Below are positions 34,080 through 45,059 of a DNA stretch of 64,000 nt, piece by piece. How positions within the stretch are numbered: position 1 is the stretch's first letter; the number at the start of each line of letters is the position of its first letter. The stretch is from assembly GCF_910592395.1 (NCBI RefSeq), contig NC_088311.1, positions 16,806,501 to 16,870,500 on the forward strand, written 5' to 3'. The translations under genes were made by a program, and so were the position numbers. The stretch comes from Lineus longissimus (Eukaryota > Nemertea > Pilidiophora > Heteronemertea > Lineidae). The notes under the pieces were generated by a model. The model ran no database searches. It saw only the letters and a list, made by a program, of their open reading frames with translations, and was not told the origin of the DNA.

Positions 34080-36242
34080 TCAATGACTGGTCAACTGGCT
34101 CGGCAGAGATACGTTTTCCTTCCCGTAGCTTTTAAATTCATACCCGAACATATTATAATCACTGTCATAAAAATCCCATAAAGCCTTCAAATCCTCAAAT
34201 GAAAAGTTCGTAACGGCCTCTGCGACAAGTTTGGATGTTGGCAATTTGAAGTAATACTGGCTCCTCCCCGGCCATGTTATGACATCTGAAGCATTAATCG
34301 TCTTCAGAATGAATCTAACGTCTTCGGCGAGCGTTTCATATTTAGCGATGATATTATATTGGACAGAGCACGGATTGCATAGCGAAATGTACTGCGCCCA
34401 ATGTGGGTCCATGTAATCGTATGGTATCAGGCCAGGGAAATCCACCCTGTCTGTGAGATAGTGCACAAACTCTTTAAATGTTACCCCAACACCTTTTTCC
34501 AACGCGTCCTTAGGTAACTCAGGATGATATTTCTGGAGAATTCTTGTCCCGTATCGCTTCTGGAAACGCGGTACACCTGGGTTATCACCCATTTTACTTC
34601 GAAAGGCTGATAATGCTCGTTCCATAGGATCACGAACAACAATTGCTTTGGTGTAATGATGCAGTCTGTATGCTATTTCTTTGGGGCTGTAATTACTCAA
34701 TTGCATTTGAAAAAGCTCTTGGGAAGCCAGCGTGCCGGGTCCATGCACGTCCCCTCCACGGATTGAAAATGGGGACTTGACGCCAGCTAATCCAAGGAAC
34801 AGTCTCTTAAAGTTCGTACACGCTATTTTCGGAATACTACAGTGAATTAGTTTATATTTGTCATTCACGTATAAAAAATCCAATTGTTTGGGAGTGAGTT
34901 TTGGCATGTCTGCATTTTCATCAAATGATTTTTCTTTGCCTAAGGTCTTACAGTACTCCTTCATCTTCTTTACCCGCTCTAAATTAATCATCTCTCGATC
35001 CTGGAGCTCTCCCTACAAACATGAAAATTGGATAAGATGGGAATTCGATCGTATAGTCAAAAAAGCCTTGTATTGGTAAAAGGGTATCAATGTTTCTGAT
35101 GGAAAATCACAGAATATCCCGATTGGGCGGCTCCAATAGAAGACAACACATATCACCCCATACCTAACACAGACTGGATTAATGATTTCTCGCAACGAAC
35201 GAATGATGATATGATGTGTTTGCCATTTTTGTTTTTGCAATACCCGCGGTAGGGGCAATTGTCCTGTAGCAAGCCGGATAGCAAGGTGGCGATTAGCAGA
35301 TCGTCCTAAGGACCGTCGGCCATAGGGAGAAGGGTCCTCTGGACCTTGATTGTATCAGACACTAACCTTAATCGGGTTGTTTCGGTCTGGATCGGGCTCT
35401 TCTTGGGCAAAGTAGACGAAGGATGTTGTGTTTCCAGGCAGTTTCTCGGCGGGATTGGGTCTTTTGGAGTCATTGGGTCGATTCCAATATCCTGGATTGT
35501 GAACAACAATAAAGTTACCATGATACTGTCCCCGGTCAGACGTCACTGAAAAACGTGTTTCGCATGGAGATTTGGCCATTTTCGGGATCGGTGGAAAGTG
35601 GTGACCTTCGCTCCCCACCCTCGAGGCGAGTTTTTTTTTACAGGTAGGTTCGTACCATTGTGTACATTGACAACCAAGACATTTATTTTAAAATAATTAA
35701 GTAAATGAAAAAAAAGCAATAAAAACAAAACGTGCATATTTTTTGGTTCCTTCCGAGATTCGAACTCGCACCATTTGTCAATGTTCATCGCTGATCTTGT
35801 TTACTGACTAACAACACGTGCGTTTCTTACTTGATGACGTCAGGCGAAGTTACTGAGCTCTGATTGGCTGTCAATGTACACAATGGTACGAAACTACCTG
35901 TGAAAAAAAAACTCGCACCCCCGAGGACCAAAGGTTATATACGGCCCTATCGCTTCGCGCTTTAGCTTTCAGCTTATGTGGCATTTCGGGACTACCGCTC
36001 CCCAAGTTGACATAAATGCACGCTCATGTTTACGGCGTGATGTTGTTTTTGCCAGAAAGGAACACAAATTAGACGGTTTGCCAACAAGATTAGTGGCATT
36101 TTAGAACTTACTCACCTAAATATTTTAACTTGTGTATCTGTGCCCATTGAAATGCATTCGATGTCATCCAGAGTATCAGCCATGTGAACAGTACCAACAC
36201 GGTGACAGTCAATTTTGCCCATGTTTTATGACCGGCAGCCAT
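34080..36242 (-). CDS. Carbohydrate sulfotransferase (HNK-1/chondroitin family), 3 exons
   Basis: This is a Golgi type II membrane enzyme that would move sulfate from PAPS to a glycan. Exons on the minus strand: 36242-36116, 35545-35367, 35012-34080. All junctions are GT-AG and phases match, giving 412 residues. Exon 1 encodes a short cytosolic head and one membrane segment (LTVTVLVLFTWLILWM, about residues 11-26). Exon 3 carries the PAPS 5'-phosphosulfate motif SIPKIACTNFKR (about 161-172) and the 3'-phosphate motif VVRDPMERALSAFRSK (about 227-242), the signature of the CHST8-14 group. Length fits that group. The exact acceptor sugar cannot be told from the sequence. The start was chosen because it supplies the membrane anchor and the correct phase. 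Intron 1 holds a MITE. Confidence 0.88.
35626..35916. mobile_element. MITE with 51-bp inverted repeats enclosing tRNA-like sequence
   Basis: Arms 35626-35676 and 35865-35916 are inverted copies (GCGAG, a T run, CAGGTAG, TTCGTACCATTGTGTACATT). Inside, on the minus strand near 35748-35812, GCGAGTTCGAATCTCGG forms a tRNA T-arm with B box. It lies in intron 1 of the sulfotransferase gene. Confidence 0.6.
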
Positions 36243-37216
36243 CTTGGTACAAATTTTGCTGAGTCATACGAGGAATATTGCCAATGAATGTACATGTACA
36301 CATTGAGGCCAAAATGTTGCTTTTGGAGCATGCTGCATATCCCCGAATCTAGGCAGCACCTTAAAGCAGGATTTAGCTCCAAAACATGTACGTTTACATT
36401 ATATGAAGATGAATTGAAGTTTCCTTCAGTTATGGTGCAAAACAATCCAAGCGAATTATTGGCAGAAATCATAAAGTATCAGTCGTATTCTCTCTAGCTA
36501 TAGTTACCACCGAATTTATACGATCCGCTTCACTCGAACCTGAAACTAGGTCGACAGGTCGTTGCGTCATCTGTGATACAACACGCGATATCGCCCGCCA
36601 GCTGTCTTCCTATGTTCGTTATAATGGTCACGGTTCCATATATTTGTTCAGTTTTGATAAAAGAATCGGTTTGTATACTACAGTATATACTTTGCATATA
36701 CATGTACAAAAAACATGTAAGTGCATGTGAATTCCACACCGGTTGGCATTAGAATCGCCTGACATGCCGCTAATCAATCTTGTCAGTCCGGGATAGATAG
36801 CCCGAAACAACAATGATCGATAATCTCGGTTAACAGCTTAAAGGACTGGACGGCTTTTTATTTCAAAAGGTTTTTTCTTCTCCTGTTTCATTAGCAAACT
36901 ATACTTCTGAACGTTTTTGACGATTTTTCAATTTTGTTTTTACTCTTAGGTATAAGAATACCACGATTTTCGATTACAATGCAACAGGGCCCATATTCAT
37001 AAAGCAACTTAAGTCAAAGTGGGGCACCTAATATGCATCTTAAGTTTAAGTGGGGTACTTACTTAAAATAAGTCATATTCGTAAACATACTTAAGTCAAG
37101 TGGACCACTCAAATCGAGTCTTAGATTTGAGACACCTCTGGAGCAGTCTTAACTCTAAGTCCCGCTCTAAGTGGACTGGTTCTTTCAGTTCATTTTGTGC
37201 ACGGTGCTCAACGGAG

Positions 37217-38278
37217 ATGGCTGCGTTGATGTTAGCTTGGCAACATGCATTTGCACACAGACGTGCAATTCGCAGGGAAAGGGTTTTTCGTGATCGGCTG
37301 CATCCACTGGACGCTTACAATGACTTGGAATTGTACCAGCGATATCGGTTTGATCGGCAGACAATTCTTCAATTGATTGATCTTGTGAGGGATGACCTAG
37401 AATCGAAAACTAGGAGGAATTACGCGCTGCCTGCTGAGTTGAAGTTGCTTGCGACTCTTCGGTTTTATGCTTGCGGATCATTCCAACAGGTTACTGGTGA
37501 TACTGTCCACATTTCGCAGCCAACCATGAGTCGAGTGATCGCGGAGGTAACAACCACACTGAACAATTATCTAAAACACATCATCAAATTTCCGAGACAA
37601 GAGGACACACCTCAATTATCTGCAGATTTTTACGAGATAGCTCGATTTCCCGGTGTTATCGGTGTGGTCGATGGAACGCATATTTGGATTCTAGGACCTT
37701 CGTTTCATGAGTGGAGATATGTAAACAGGAAAAACTGGTATTCCATCAATGTACAGGTTGTTTTTGATGCACATTTTAGGTTTATGAATGTTGTGGCTAG
37801 ATGGCCCGGTAGCACCCATGACTCCGTTGTGCTCCGAGAAAGCGCCGTAACCGACATTATGAGACGTTGGCAAGGAGATGAGGTCATCCTTGGTGACAGT
37901 GGGTATCCATTGCGTCCTTGGCTGATGACGCCATTTTTGAACCCTAACACCCCCGGGCAACGACGATACAATCGGTCTCACAAGAAAACTCGGTGTTTGG
38001 TTGAAAGGGGCATCGGTCAATGGAAAAGGCGATTCCACTGTCTGCATGGAAAACTGCGTTATACACCGGAGAAAGCATGTGCAATCATTACTGCGTGTGC
38101 AATGTTGCAAAACATTGCTATCAACAAAGCTCTACCGGATTTCGATCCAGCAGACATGGATGATATCGAACATCGGCCACAACCCGATGAGGATGGGAAC
38201 GATGAAGGGAATATCGTAGCATTTGCAGGTGTAAATGGAACTGCTACAAGAGATCACATTGTCCAGCAACATTTCTAA
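37217..38278 (+). CDS. Harbinger DDE transposase (HARBI1-like)
   Basis: This nuclease cuts and moves the surrounding element. The frame encodes 353 residues from ATG at 37217 and is open back to 37100, but the extra 39 residues overlap subterminal repeats and look non-coding, so the inner start is preferred. The catalytic triad fits D152 (GVVDGTH), D227 (ILGDSGYP) and E263 (CLVERGIGQWK). An N-terminal helical region with RRNYALPAELKLLATLRFYA precedes it, as in DDE_Tnp_4 proteins. No stop or frameshift interrupts it. The Myb-like partner gene runs toward it, with stops 82 bases apart. Confidence 0.9.
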   Translation: MAALMLAWQHAFAHRRAIRRERVFRDRLHPLDAYNDLELYQRYRFDRQTILQLIDLVRDDLESKTRRNYALPAELKLLATLRFYACGSFQQVTGDTVHISQPTMSRVIAEVTTTLNNYLKHIIKFPRQEDTPQLSADFYEIARFPGVIGVVDGTHIWILGPSFHEWRYVNRKNWYSINVQVVFDAHFRFMNVVARWPGSTHDSVVLRESAVTDIMRRWQGDEVILGDSGYPLRPWLMTPFLNPNTPGQRRYNRSHKKTRCLVERGIGQWKRRFHCLHGKLRYTPEKACAIITACAMLQNIAINKALPDFDPADMDDIEHRPQPDEDGNDEGNIVAFAGVNGTATRDHIVQQHF

Positions 38279-38359
38279 GGCAAGTAAGTGTAACAAATAC
38301 GTATCTATTATATGCTCATACACACAATTTATTTGTTTTCAAAGGTTTTTGACAAATAT

Positions 38360-39645
38360 TTACAACTCTGTAAATATGTTTTCATCGTTTGCCTGAAATG
38401 AATTTACAGAAGCATTTTCCATCTCCTTCTCCATCTTACTTGTTTTCATTTTCAACAATTTAATTTCTAGAACCAATTTTTCCTTTTCAAGTTTAAGCTT
38501 ATCCATCTCGAGCGCACATCTTTCCTTCTCAGAAGCAAGCAGTTCTTTCTGCAGTACTACCATCTCGTCCGTATTTCCTGAATTCTTTAGGGTTTTATCC
38601 TTTTCAGTGTTCTTGGGAAGCGGTGGGCAAGGATTAGGCAATGAAGACCTCACAGGAGAAGGCTGCACCAATCTTTGGAATTTAGTTGAGGTACTGGCGA
38701 GGGCTGCCGAGGCACAACCAAGGGATGATGAAGCTTTTCGTTTTTGTGTCCGCATCTTGGGTTCTTGAAGAAAAGACTCAGTTTGATTCTCTTCCTCATT
38801 CTCGCTGAAAGAACTGAAAGAAAATGCATTTACTTTACTAACGATAATGCTTAATTTCAAGCAGATGGGCTAAATGTTAAAGTTTGATTGAATTAGTTGC
38901 TGTGTAAAATCGTTTTGCACATACCTGTCGTTGGTTGCAACGCTGTGGGTGATATTCAGGCGCGGGACAGTATTTACTGATGTAGCGATTTTAGGTTTCG
39001 GTGCACCGCTATCAAAGCCGCCATCTATACCATACACGGATGGATCATCTTCGCCAATAACAGCTGCAACTTTCTGTGAAATTATCGACGGTTCCTTAGG
39101 AGGGGGTCCACCACCTGAAATGAATTTGAAATCGGTCATGTATTGTTATTCCTGTGGCACCATTTTGATTTTCAGCATAAAATGTGTTCATTTATGATCA
39201 TTTATCAAGGGGTATTTTTTATCTTAATTTTCACGACATCACATATAAGAGTACCGGGTAATTTGCCGATGGTTTTTATGTTTGTATGTATGTACATGCA
39301 TAATTTTAGGATAGCGAGAGTGTGCAGAGTTGGCATAGAAAAGGTATTCAATGAAATAAATTCAGTTATTTACTAACCTGTCTTTCCTAGCGCTTTTTTG
39401 TATTCCCTATATTCGTCCTTCATAGCTGATGTCAGATTCTGCCACTTTTTCTGTAGTTCTGTCATTTCTCGCACAACATGCGGATTTCGACTATTTACGT
39501 TATCTGTTATTTCAAGCCAAGCACCATGTTTGCGCCTCGATGAAACATTTGACGAAAACTTCCCCACTAGTAACCCTTTCCGAGCATCGTACGCCTCAAT
39601 GAGGCGGATTTTTTCCGCATCAGAAAAGTTCGGTTTCCTCCCCAT
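38360..39645 (-). CDS. Harbinger Myb/SANT-like DNA-binding partner, 3 exons
   Basis: In Harbinger elements a second protein binds the element ends and brings the transposase to DNA. Exons on the minus strand: 39645-39378, 39114-38925, 38804-38360. Phases match at both junctions, giving 300 residues. Residues 1-89 (GRKPNFSDAEKIRLIEAY, AWLEITDNVN, KKWQNLTSAMKDEYREYKK) form a Myb/SANT-like trihelical domain. A GGGPPPKEP segment follows, as in NAIF1-like proteins. The C-terminus, from about residue 245, is a strong Lys/Glu/Leu coiled coil. Exon 3 has a second acceptor nine bases upstream (start 38813) that keeps the frame and would add three residues. Confidence 0.82.
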
Positions 39646-39982
39646 AATTAACGAGCAAGTACATGCACTTTGTCTAAATGTGTCTCGTCTGCCTGTTAAT
39701 CTGTATCTCCTATGGTGTAGGCCCTACAGAATGCACATTTGAATGCCCATGATCAATGAACAATGCAGTTACAACAAGCGCAAATCCACAAGAAATGTGA
39801 CACGGGTACCTGGGAATGTCTTTTCAAGAAAGATAAGTGGTGCACTCAAACTTAAGCGGTCAACCTGGCCAAGTGGGGCACTGAGCAGGTTTATGAATCT
39901 CATTTTAGGTAGGGGACTTAGGCAAGTGGACAACTTAGGACTTTTTGGCACTTAAGTTAAGAACTTTTATGAATATGGGCCC

Positions 39983-40329
39983 TGGGGTATAAAAGGCAGA
40001 TTTAGAAAAATGGAGAAGTTCCTGATAGATTTTGCTGTTTCTATGAATTCAGGGCACGGCCGTTTCATCCAAAACGTGCCACAGAGCTTTGTGAAATGCA
40101 GTTGATTTCAATCATTGGCACCCCTATTTTTCATGAAAACCCTCATAACATGAAGAACAGAGAAATAAATCTGAATCAAATTCGACTATTCCCCCCTGTG
40201 ATTGACAATATGAAGAAGGCCTAGCAAATCACATGGCGAGTAAACACAAGCATATGGCTGTAGAGATGCTGGAACTGTAAACAAACACATGCATGAAGAC
40301 AGACAGATGTACTCACAGGCTTGATTTAC
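39983..40329. other. Intergenic, no gene recognised
   Basis: Only short frames occur. It separates the Harbinger element from a decayed coding block. Confidence 0.4.
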
Positions 40330-40740
40330 ACCAAGAGTACAACTACTCTTTTCTGTCAATAAAGTAATTTTCAAAAGAAATGTAATCCATAATATCGTCA
40401 CAGAATAAATCCCATTCGTTTTCAGGAAGGTTTGTCAATAAAATGTAAATGGTTTTGGTGTTCCTCTGTCAGCAAAGGTCTACCACCATTGATGTCCCAT
40501 GTAACTCCTCTTCTGATATCTACGGTCATTCCAGACAATCCTGTCCTTCAGTTCTTTCCAATAGTTAGTGTGTAGGTTCTTTCTTATGGCACTATTTCTC
40601 TCCGGTTTTCTTGGGTGCCCTGGACCAAGTAATGGGGTTACACAGGGTACACATTCATAGACAATTCTTGCATTCTCCATCCCGAATTCTTTCTTCCTCT
40701 TCATCATTTTCTGTATTCCTTGGACTGCCAAAATATTTCA
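40330..40740 (-). pseudogene. Unidentified decayed coding block
   Basis: On the minus strand an acceptor-like TTTTGGCAG near 40731 is followed by an open frame of about 83 codons (YECVPCVTPLLGPGHPRKPE, NYWKELKDRIVWNDRRYQK). After a frame change the text continues GVTWDINGGRPLLTEEHQ, and after another TNLPENEWDLFCDDIMDYIS up to a stop near 40336. The protein-like character across three frames suggests one decayed gene or transposon ORF. The family was not recognised. Confidence 0.4.
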
Positions 40741-41591
40741 AAAATATTCCATCCATTTGTCCTAATGTTAATTTCCTTTGTTCTGTAATTCAACTTTGGT
40801 TACTCCAGGCCTGTTGATTTCATTAAGTCGCATTTAATTAAGTATCCGGATTTTTCTACAGCACAGCACAGCCAACGGGGGTTTGATTGGTCAAAGCCTG
40901 TCACCTGACACCTGACAGGGTGCTTGAGGAAAGTGGCGAATAAAGCTTTATTTCTGGTGACAGGTGATACAAAATGACATTCTCAGGCTAAATTCTATTG
41001 CTTTTTCACGTATAATCTTTGAGATATCAAACTTTTGATAGCAGAACGTTTTTCCTGGGCCCCCAATACAATGTACATGTAAAGGCTACATGAACTTATC
41101 ATTGCAAGAAACAATCATATAGCTGTAGAGTCCGCTTGGTTGATCCTAGTTTCTTATCTTTGTTTTTAACATCTTCAGTGTAATTTTAATACCGGTACTT
41201 GGATCGGACGCAATTTAGCAAGAATTGAAAATTCTCAGTCTTTATCATTCTTGCTAAAAGCAGTTCTTACATCCTTGCTAAAAGTAACCTGGTCTGGAAG
41301 ATATTATAGCCCTTTGCCTTGATGCCACATTTAAATCGTCGTGTCCAAATACGGGAAAACTAGATTTTACATCCTTTTTTTCAATCTGTTTAGTTCGCGA
41401 CGTTTGTAATTGGATTTCTAGCTGAATATAAACTGGCCAAAATTAGAAGCTATACCGGTATGTATATGATTTTTTTTGATGGTGTGTATTTGACTGTGTC
41501 GGGTACTCAATTTGGCTCTCTCGACCATTGCGTTGCTTCTGCAGCTGATCATACTTATGACCAAAGATAACTGCATCAAGGGGAACAGCAA

Positions 41592-41782
41592 ATGTCGCCA
41601 AGCCACGATGCAACCCCTGATCAGATGAGAATTGTCATCGGAGACTGCACTCACGCTGTGCTTTATTTTTATGCGAAGTCCAAGTTGGTCATTCTGTCGT
41701 GTATACCCTGCCGATCTACTGGTGTTGTGCGTCATCCATCCGCCCTCAAAGGAGGAGACTTCAGGATTGTCGTGTACCGCTG
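41592..41782 (+). other. Candidate 5' noncoding exon end of GPCR copy 1
   Basis: A strong donor (CTG|GTAAGT after 41782) faces an acceptor TTTTCTACAG ending at 42248, just upstream of the GPCR start. All three frames of the upstream segment stop when joined to 42249, so it would be untranslated leader. A 64-codon frame here is therefore probably chance. The exon start is unknown. Confidence 0.35.
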
Positions 41783-42324
41783 GTAAGTCGGGATGTCGTG
41801 TTCACTCCTATAGCTGTAGCGGCATTCAAACCCAAGTTATTCTTCACGTCCCCTACAAAATTAACTTTTAGACTTGACACCTATCGCCATGCGCCAATTC
41901 GAAAACCTTTCGGGGTGACCCACATTGAACGCATGTAATCTGTGTGTACTCCAGTTTGTTAGTTTCCGGTTCAGCGGGACTTTACGTGCATCAATCTCCT
42001 ACCCAAGTAGACTCTCTGACGCTTAGATTGCCCAGTCACTTCATTCATTCATCTTACGCTAGGAATGGGGTGATTCAACTAAGATCTCGGTAGAGTACTC
42101 CCGAGAGTACTTTACAAAGCGAACAAAAAACTGACACCAGGCTACTTTAGGACATATTTTGTACCCACTGCACAGGAGTGTATCTTTTGTCGCAAAAAGA
42201 ACGCAATGTCCTTATTCTGATTTGAGGCTGCTTTGATTTTTTCTACAGCCATGTACCGTTGAAGAGCTTTCCTGACGTACTTTGTTGATTTCAATGCTTC
42301 AACTCGGAACCAAATCGCCTAACC

Positions 42325-44579
42325 ATGCTTCGCTACATGAATACAACAGCGATGTTGTCCGTCTCGGCTACTTTTGAATCGAGCACGACCAAATCTCTTA
42401 CCGTCGAAATTTTAGAGATAATCTACTGGACTTTGACATATTTGTGGTACATACCAACAGTGATAGGTATTCCGGGAAACATGATGTCCATTCTGGTCAC
42501 CATGTGCAAGGACAACCGCAGGGTATCAACCTCTGTCTACATCGCTGCACTCTCCGTCGTTGACACCATGACGCTGATCGCATCCGACTTCATTGTAATT
42601 ATCTACCAGTCTCAATCAGTGAGATGGCTTCTTGGAGCTGATATCGGACAGTGTCTAGAGTAAGTTCATCGTTCTATTATGTTTTTCAAGAGAAGAAAAG
42701 AAGAATAAGAAAGAAAATACTGTCTGATATTTTAAAACACCTTGATTGAAACGAACCGCACTATGCGCCCACAGTACCTTGTTCTGACGGCAGCGGATAT
42801 AGTTGCCTCCTCTTGGTCGGTGCAAAATATGGAAGCAGTTAAAAGCAGTTAAAATCACATTTCGTTGTTTAGCTTGTAGTGTTTTTAAAGTAGAAATTGA
42901 TACTCGACTGTTGACTGCCAGGCACGACAAGCTATAGTTTTAACGGCAGAGGGGTAAATCGACGCGGCGTAAATAATCAAACTGCTACTAGCACGAAAGA
43001 TCCTGCATGGCAAAAGTTGTTTTTCAACATACTCCGCCTCTCGATTAAAAGAGGTAGGAGTATCAAAAACCTGTATTGTATATGAGGTTGTAGTATAAAA
43101 AAACCTGTATTGTTTACGAGGTAGGGGGTATCAAAAACCTGTTTTGTATACGAGGTTGTGGTATCAAAACCCGATATTGTACACGAGGAAAAAATGTCTC
43201 CTGGGAATTTCGAATGGTTTTTATTTGCTCGGACAGTCCAACACATTTGGTGTTGCAAAAAATCGTATTCGAAGTTTGGAGAATCCCATTTATGCAACTT
43301 CTATTGCAATGAATTGTCGCAATACGACATTAGAGACTTCGAAGGGTGGCGATAGGCAGGGGCCCATGGGGTTCCAATTGGTCATCTTCGGGTGACTAAA
43401 ATGCAGTGTTTGATTCAGCATTAAAATGTATTCCTCGATCGTACACTTTTGAATGGTTTCGTTGTCCCGGAAGGCGGAAGACACCATTATTGGCTCCTTC
43501 GTGTAACTTTATAATCTGACCAACTTGGCGCCTGCTTATTGAATTCCTTTTAAGAGATCATCGCGTTAACGCCAATGCTAAGAATAACGGTATTCGTTAG
43601 GGTTAGCGTTGGCTTTAGCACGATAAGGCCTCAAACTCTCTGTTTTCAGGATTGCACTTTATTTTACCTATTCTTTTGGAATCTCCTCCGGGATCGTCCT
43701 GATGGAAATGTCAATAGATCGCCTGATTGTTGTCCGTTTTCCGACAGCGGCGGGGAGACTCTGCACCACGACCCGAGCCAAATGGACCGTATTATTCACA
43801 TTAATAACGATATTTGGACTCAATTCGAACGTTCTCTTTATCTTTAAATACAAATATGACCCCGAAACTGGTAAGTCAATAAAAATATAAAGGTGGAATG
43901 TCTCGAGAAAAAGCCGGTGTAACACTTTTTCAATGTTCCTCAAATATCAGTGTTTCCATAGAGTAGTTACAGAGACCAAGACTTTCAATAGGGGAACAGA
44001 GATTTTCTGGCGTTTCTTAAGAGGGAGAACGGTCGAAAAAAAGCTGGCATCGAAGTTTATTTCTTTCTTTCAGCGGTAGAATCAATTGACCCAAACGTAC
44101 CAGGTAACCCATCTCTCGAGGTGTTTGGGACGATGTTTCAACTGTTCTTCGGAACACTCGTACCATTCGCCATTATACTTACCACGAATATCTTTATAAT
44201 AATAACCGTCAAACAGGCATCGCAAACACAGAAGCATCTTACAGAAGGAACTGTCACCAAAGGTCACGCGAAAAGAAAACAGGAAACGGGTCATTTGACG
44301 CGCATGCTCATATTGGTCAGTTGTGGATATGTCGTCTGTTCGATCCCGCTTCGGGTGTATGAAATGTCATTTGAGCTGCCTGCAATCAAGGCAATCTATG
44401 ACTTTAATGATGTTTATTGGTTCATGCGCTATAAAGTTGGATTTTCACTCCTTGCAAACATCTGGCAATTCAACTACGGCATAAACTTTTATCTTTACTG
44501 CATGAGCGGAAAGAAGTTCCGGAATAACTCTTTTGATATTTTGAAATCAATATTCCAATGCGGTCATAGAGCTAAATAA
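42325..44579 (+). CDS. Rhodopsin-class GPCR, peptide-receptor-like, copy 1
   Basis: This is a seven-helix cell-surface receptor signalling through G proteins. Exons are 42325-42659, 43650-43870 and 44074-44579; phases match and give 353 residues. TM1 has the GIPGNMMSIL pattern, TM2 has LSVVDTMTL, TM3 ends MEMSIDRLIVVRFP (DRL for DRY at 135-137), TM6 has LILVSCGYVVCSIP, and TM7 has FNYGINFYLYC (NFxxY for NPxxY) followed by GKKFRN, the helix-8 start. The closest style is FMRFamide/TRH/GHS-type orphan receptors expanded in lophotrochozoans; the ligand is unknown. C110 at the top of TM3 is present, but the second extracellular loop has no cysteine. The leader has an upstream ATG in another frame near 42295. 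Confidence 0.85.
43051..43190. repeat. Short tandem repeat in GPCR copy 1 intron 1
   Basis: ATCAAAAACCTGTATTGTAT and ACGAGGTTGTAG words repeat about four times with a unit near 33-36 bp. The same array is in copy 2 at 50358-50490. Confidence 0.65.
43910..44010. mobile_element. Partial CCGGTGTAA-family MITE (GPCR copy 1 intron 2)
   Basis: It starts GCCGGTGTAACAC and keeps CAGTGTTTCCATAGAG and GAGACCAAGACTTTCAATAG. The right terminus is missing. It was present before the duplication, since copy 2 has it too. Confidence 0.55.
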
Positions 44580-45059
44580 ATAAGTTATTGGTTGTTATTC
44601 TTTCTCCGTGTTCCATTAGTTATTAGCCGCAAGGCTGTGGACCAGAAATAAGGCGTCGTAGCAGTAAAACTTAAAATTTAAGTGAAATCTGAAACAAAAG
44701 GATGAGATTTTCTAAGGTCAAGCTCTATCGAAACAGAGAGTAGAGCATCCAGTTGCGTAACGTGTTTTTGTAAGATGATAGCTCGTGTTGTTATCTGTTC
44801 TTCGCGCCAATCGATTTTTTTTAATATGACAGTTTTAAAACATTTTAGTTTCGTTGGTCCAATTGGGTTCATAATTCTGTGACACCACGAGTATGAATCT
44901 CAAAACTAATACTGGGTTATGTGATGTTATTGTATAAAAGCCATCATCTAATCAAATCACGTTGCGTAATTCCAATTCTTTTGGCCGGAACCTTTGCTTG
45001 TTATCTAAAATTGCCCCAATATTTCTGGGGCAATGCACAAATATTGTGCTCGCCAATCT

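Larger units (their letters stand above)
36987..39982. mobile_element. Complete PIF/Harbinger DNA transposon
   Basis: GGGCCCATATTCATAAA at the left is perfectly inverted at the right, a 17-bp terminal repeat around 2996 bp. Subterminal CTTAAGT and AAGTGGGGCAC words occur at both ends, likely transposase or partner binding sites. Between them lie a DDE transposase and a convergent Myb/SANT-like gene, the usual two-gene content of Harbinger. If the ends are set one base inward, the flanking triplets are CAG and CTG, not an exact repeat. Confidence 0.88.

Noticed and set aside
37100-37216. 39 additional N-terminal codons of the transposase
   Set aside because: They overlap subterminal repeats of the element and do not resemble HARBI1 N-termini; the ATG at 37217 is preferred.
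41592-41786. 64-codon frame identical in both GPCR units
   Set aside because: Identity follows from recent duplication; a strong donor interrupts its last codon and all joins to the next exon stop at once, so it is treated as leader sequence.
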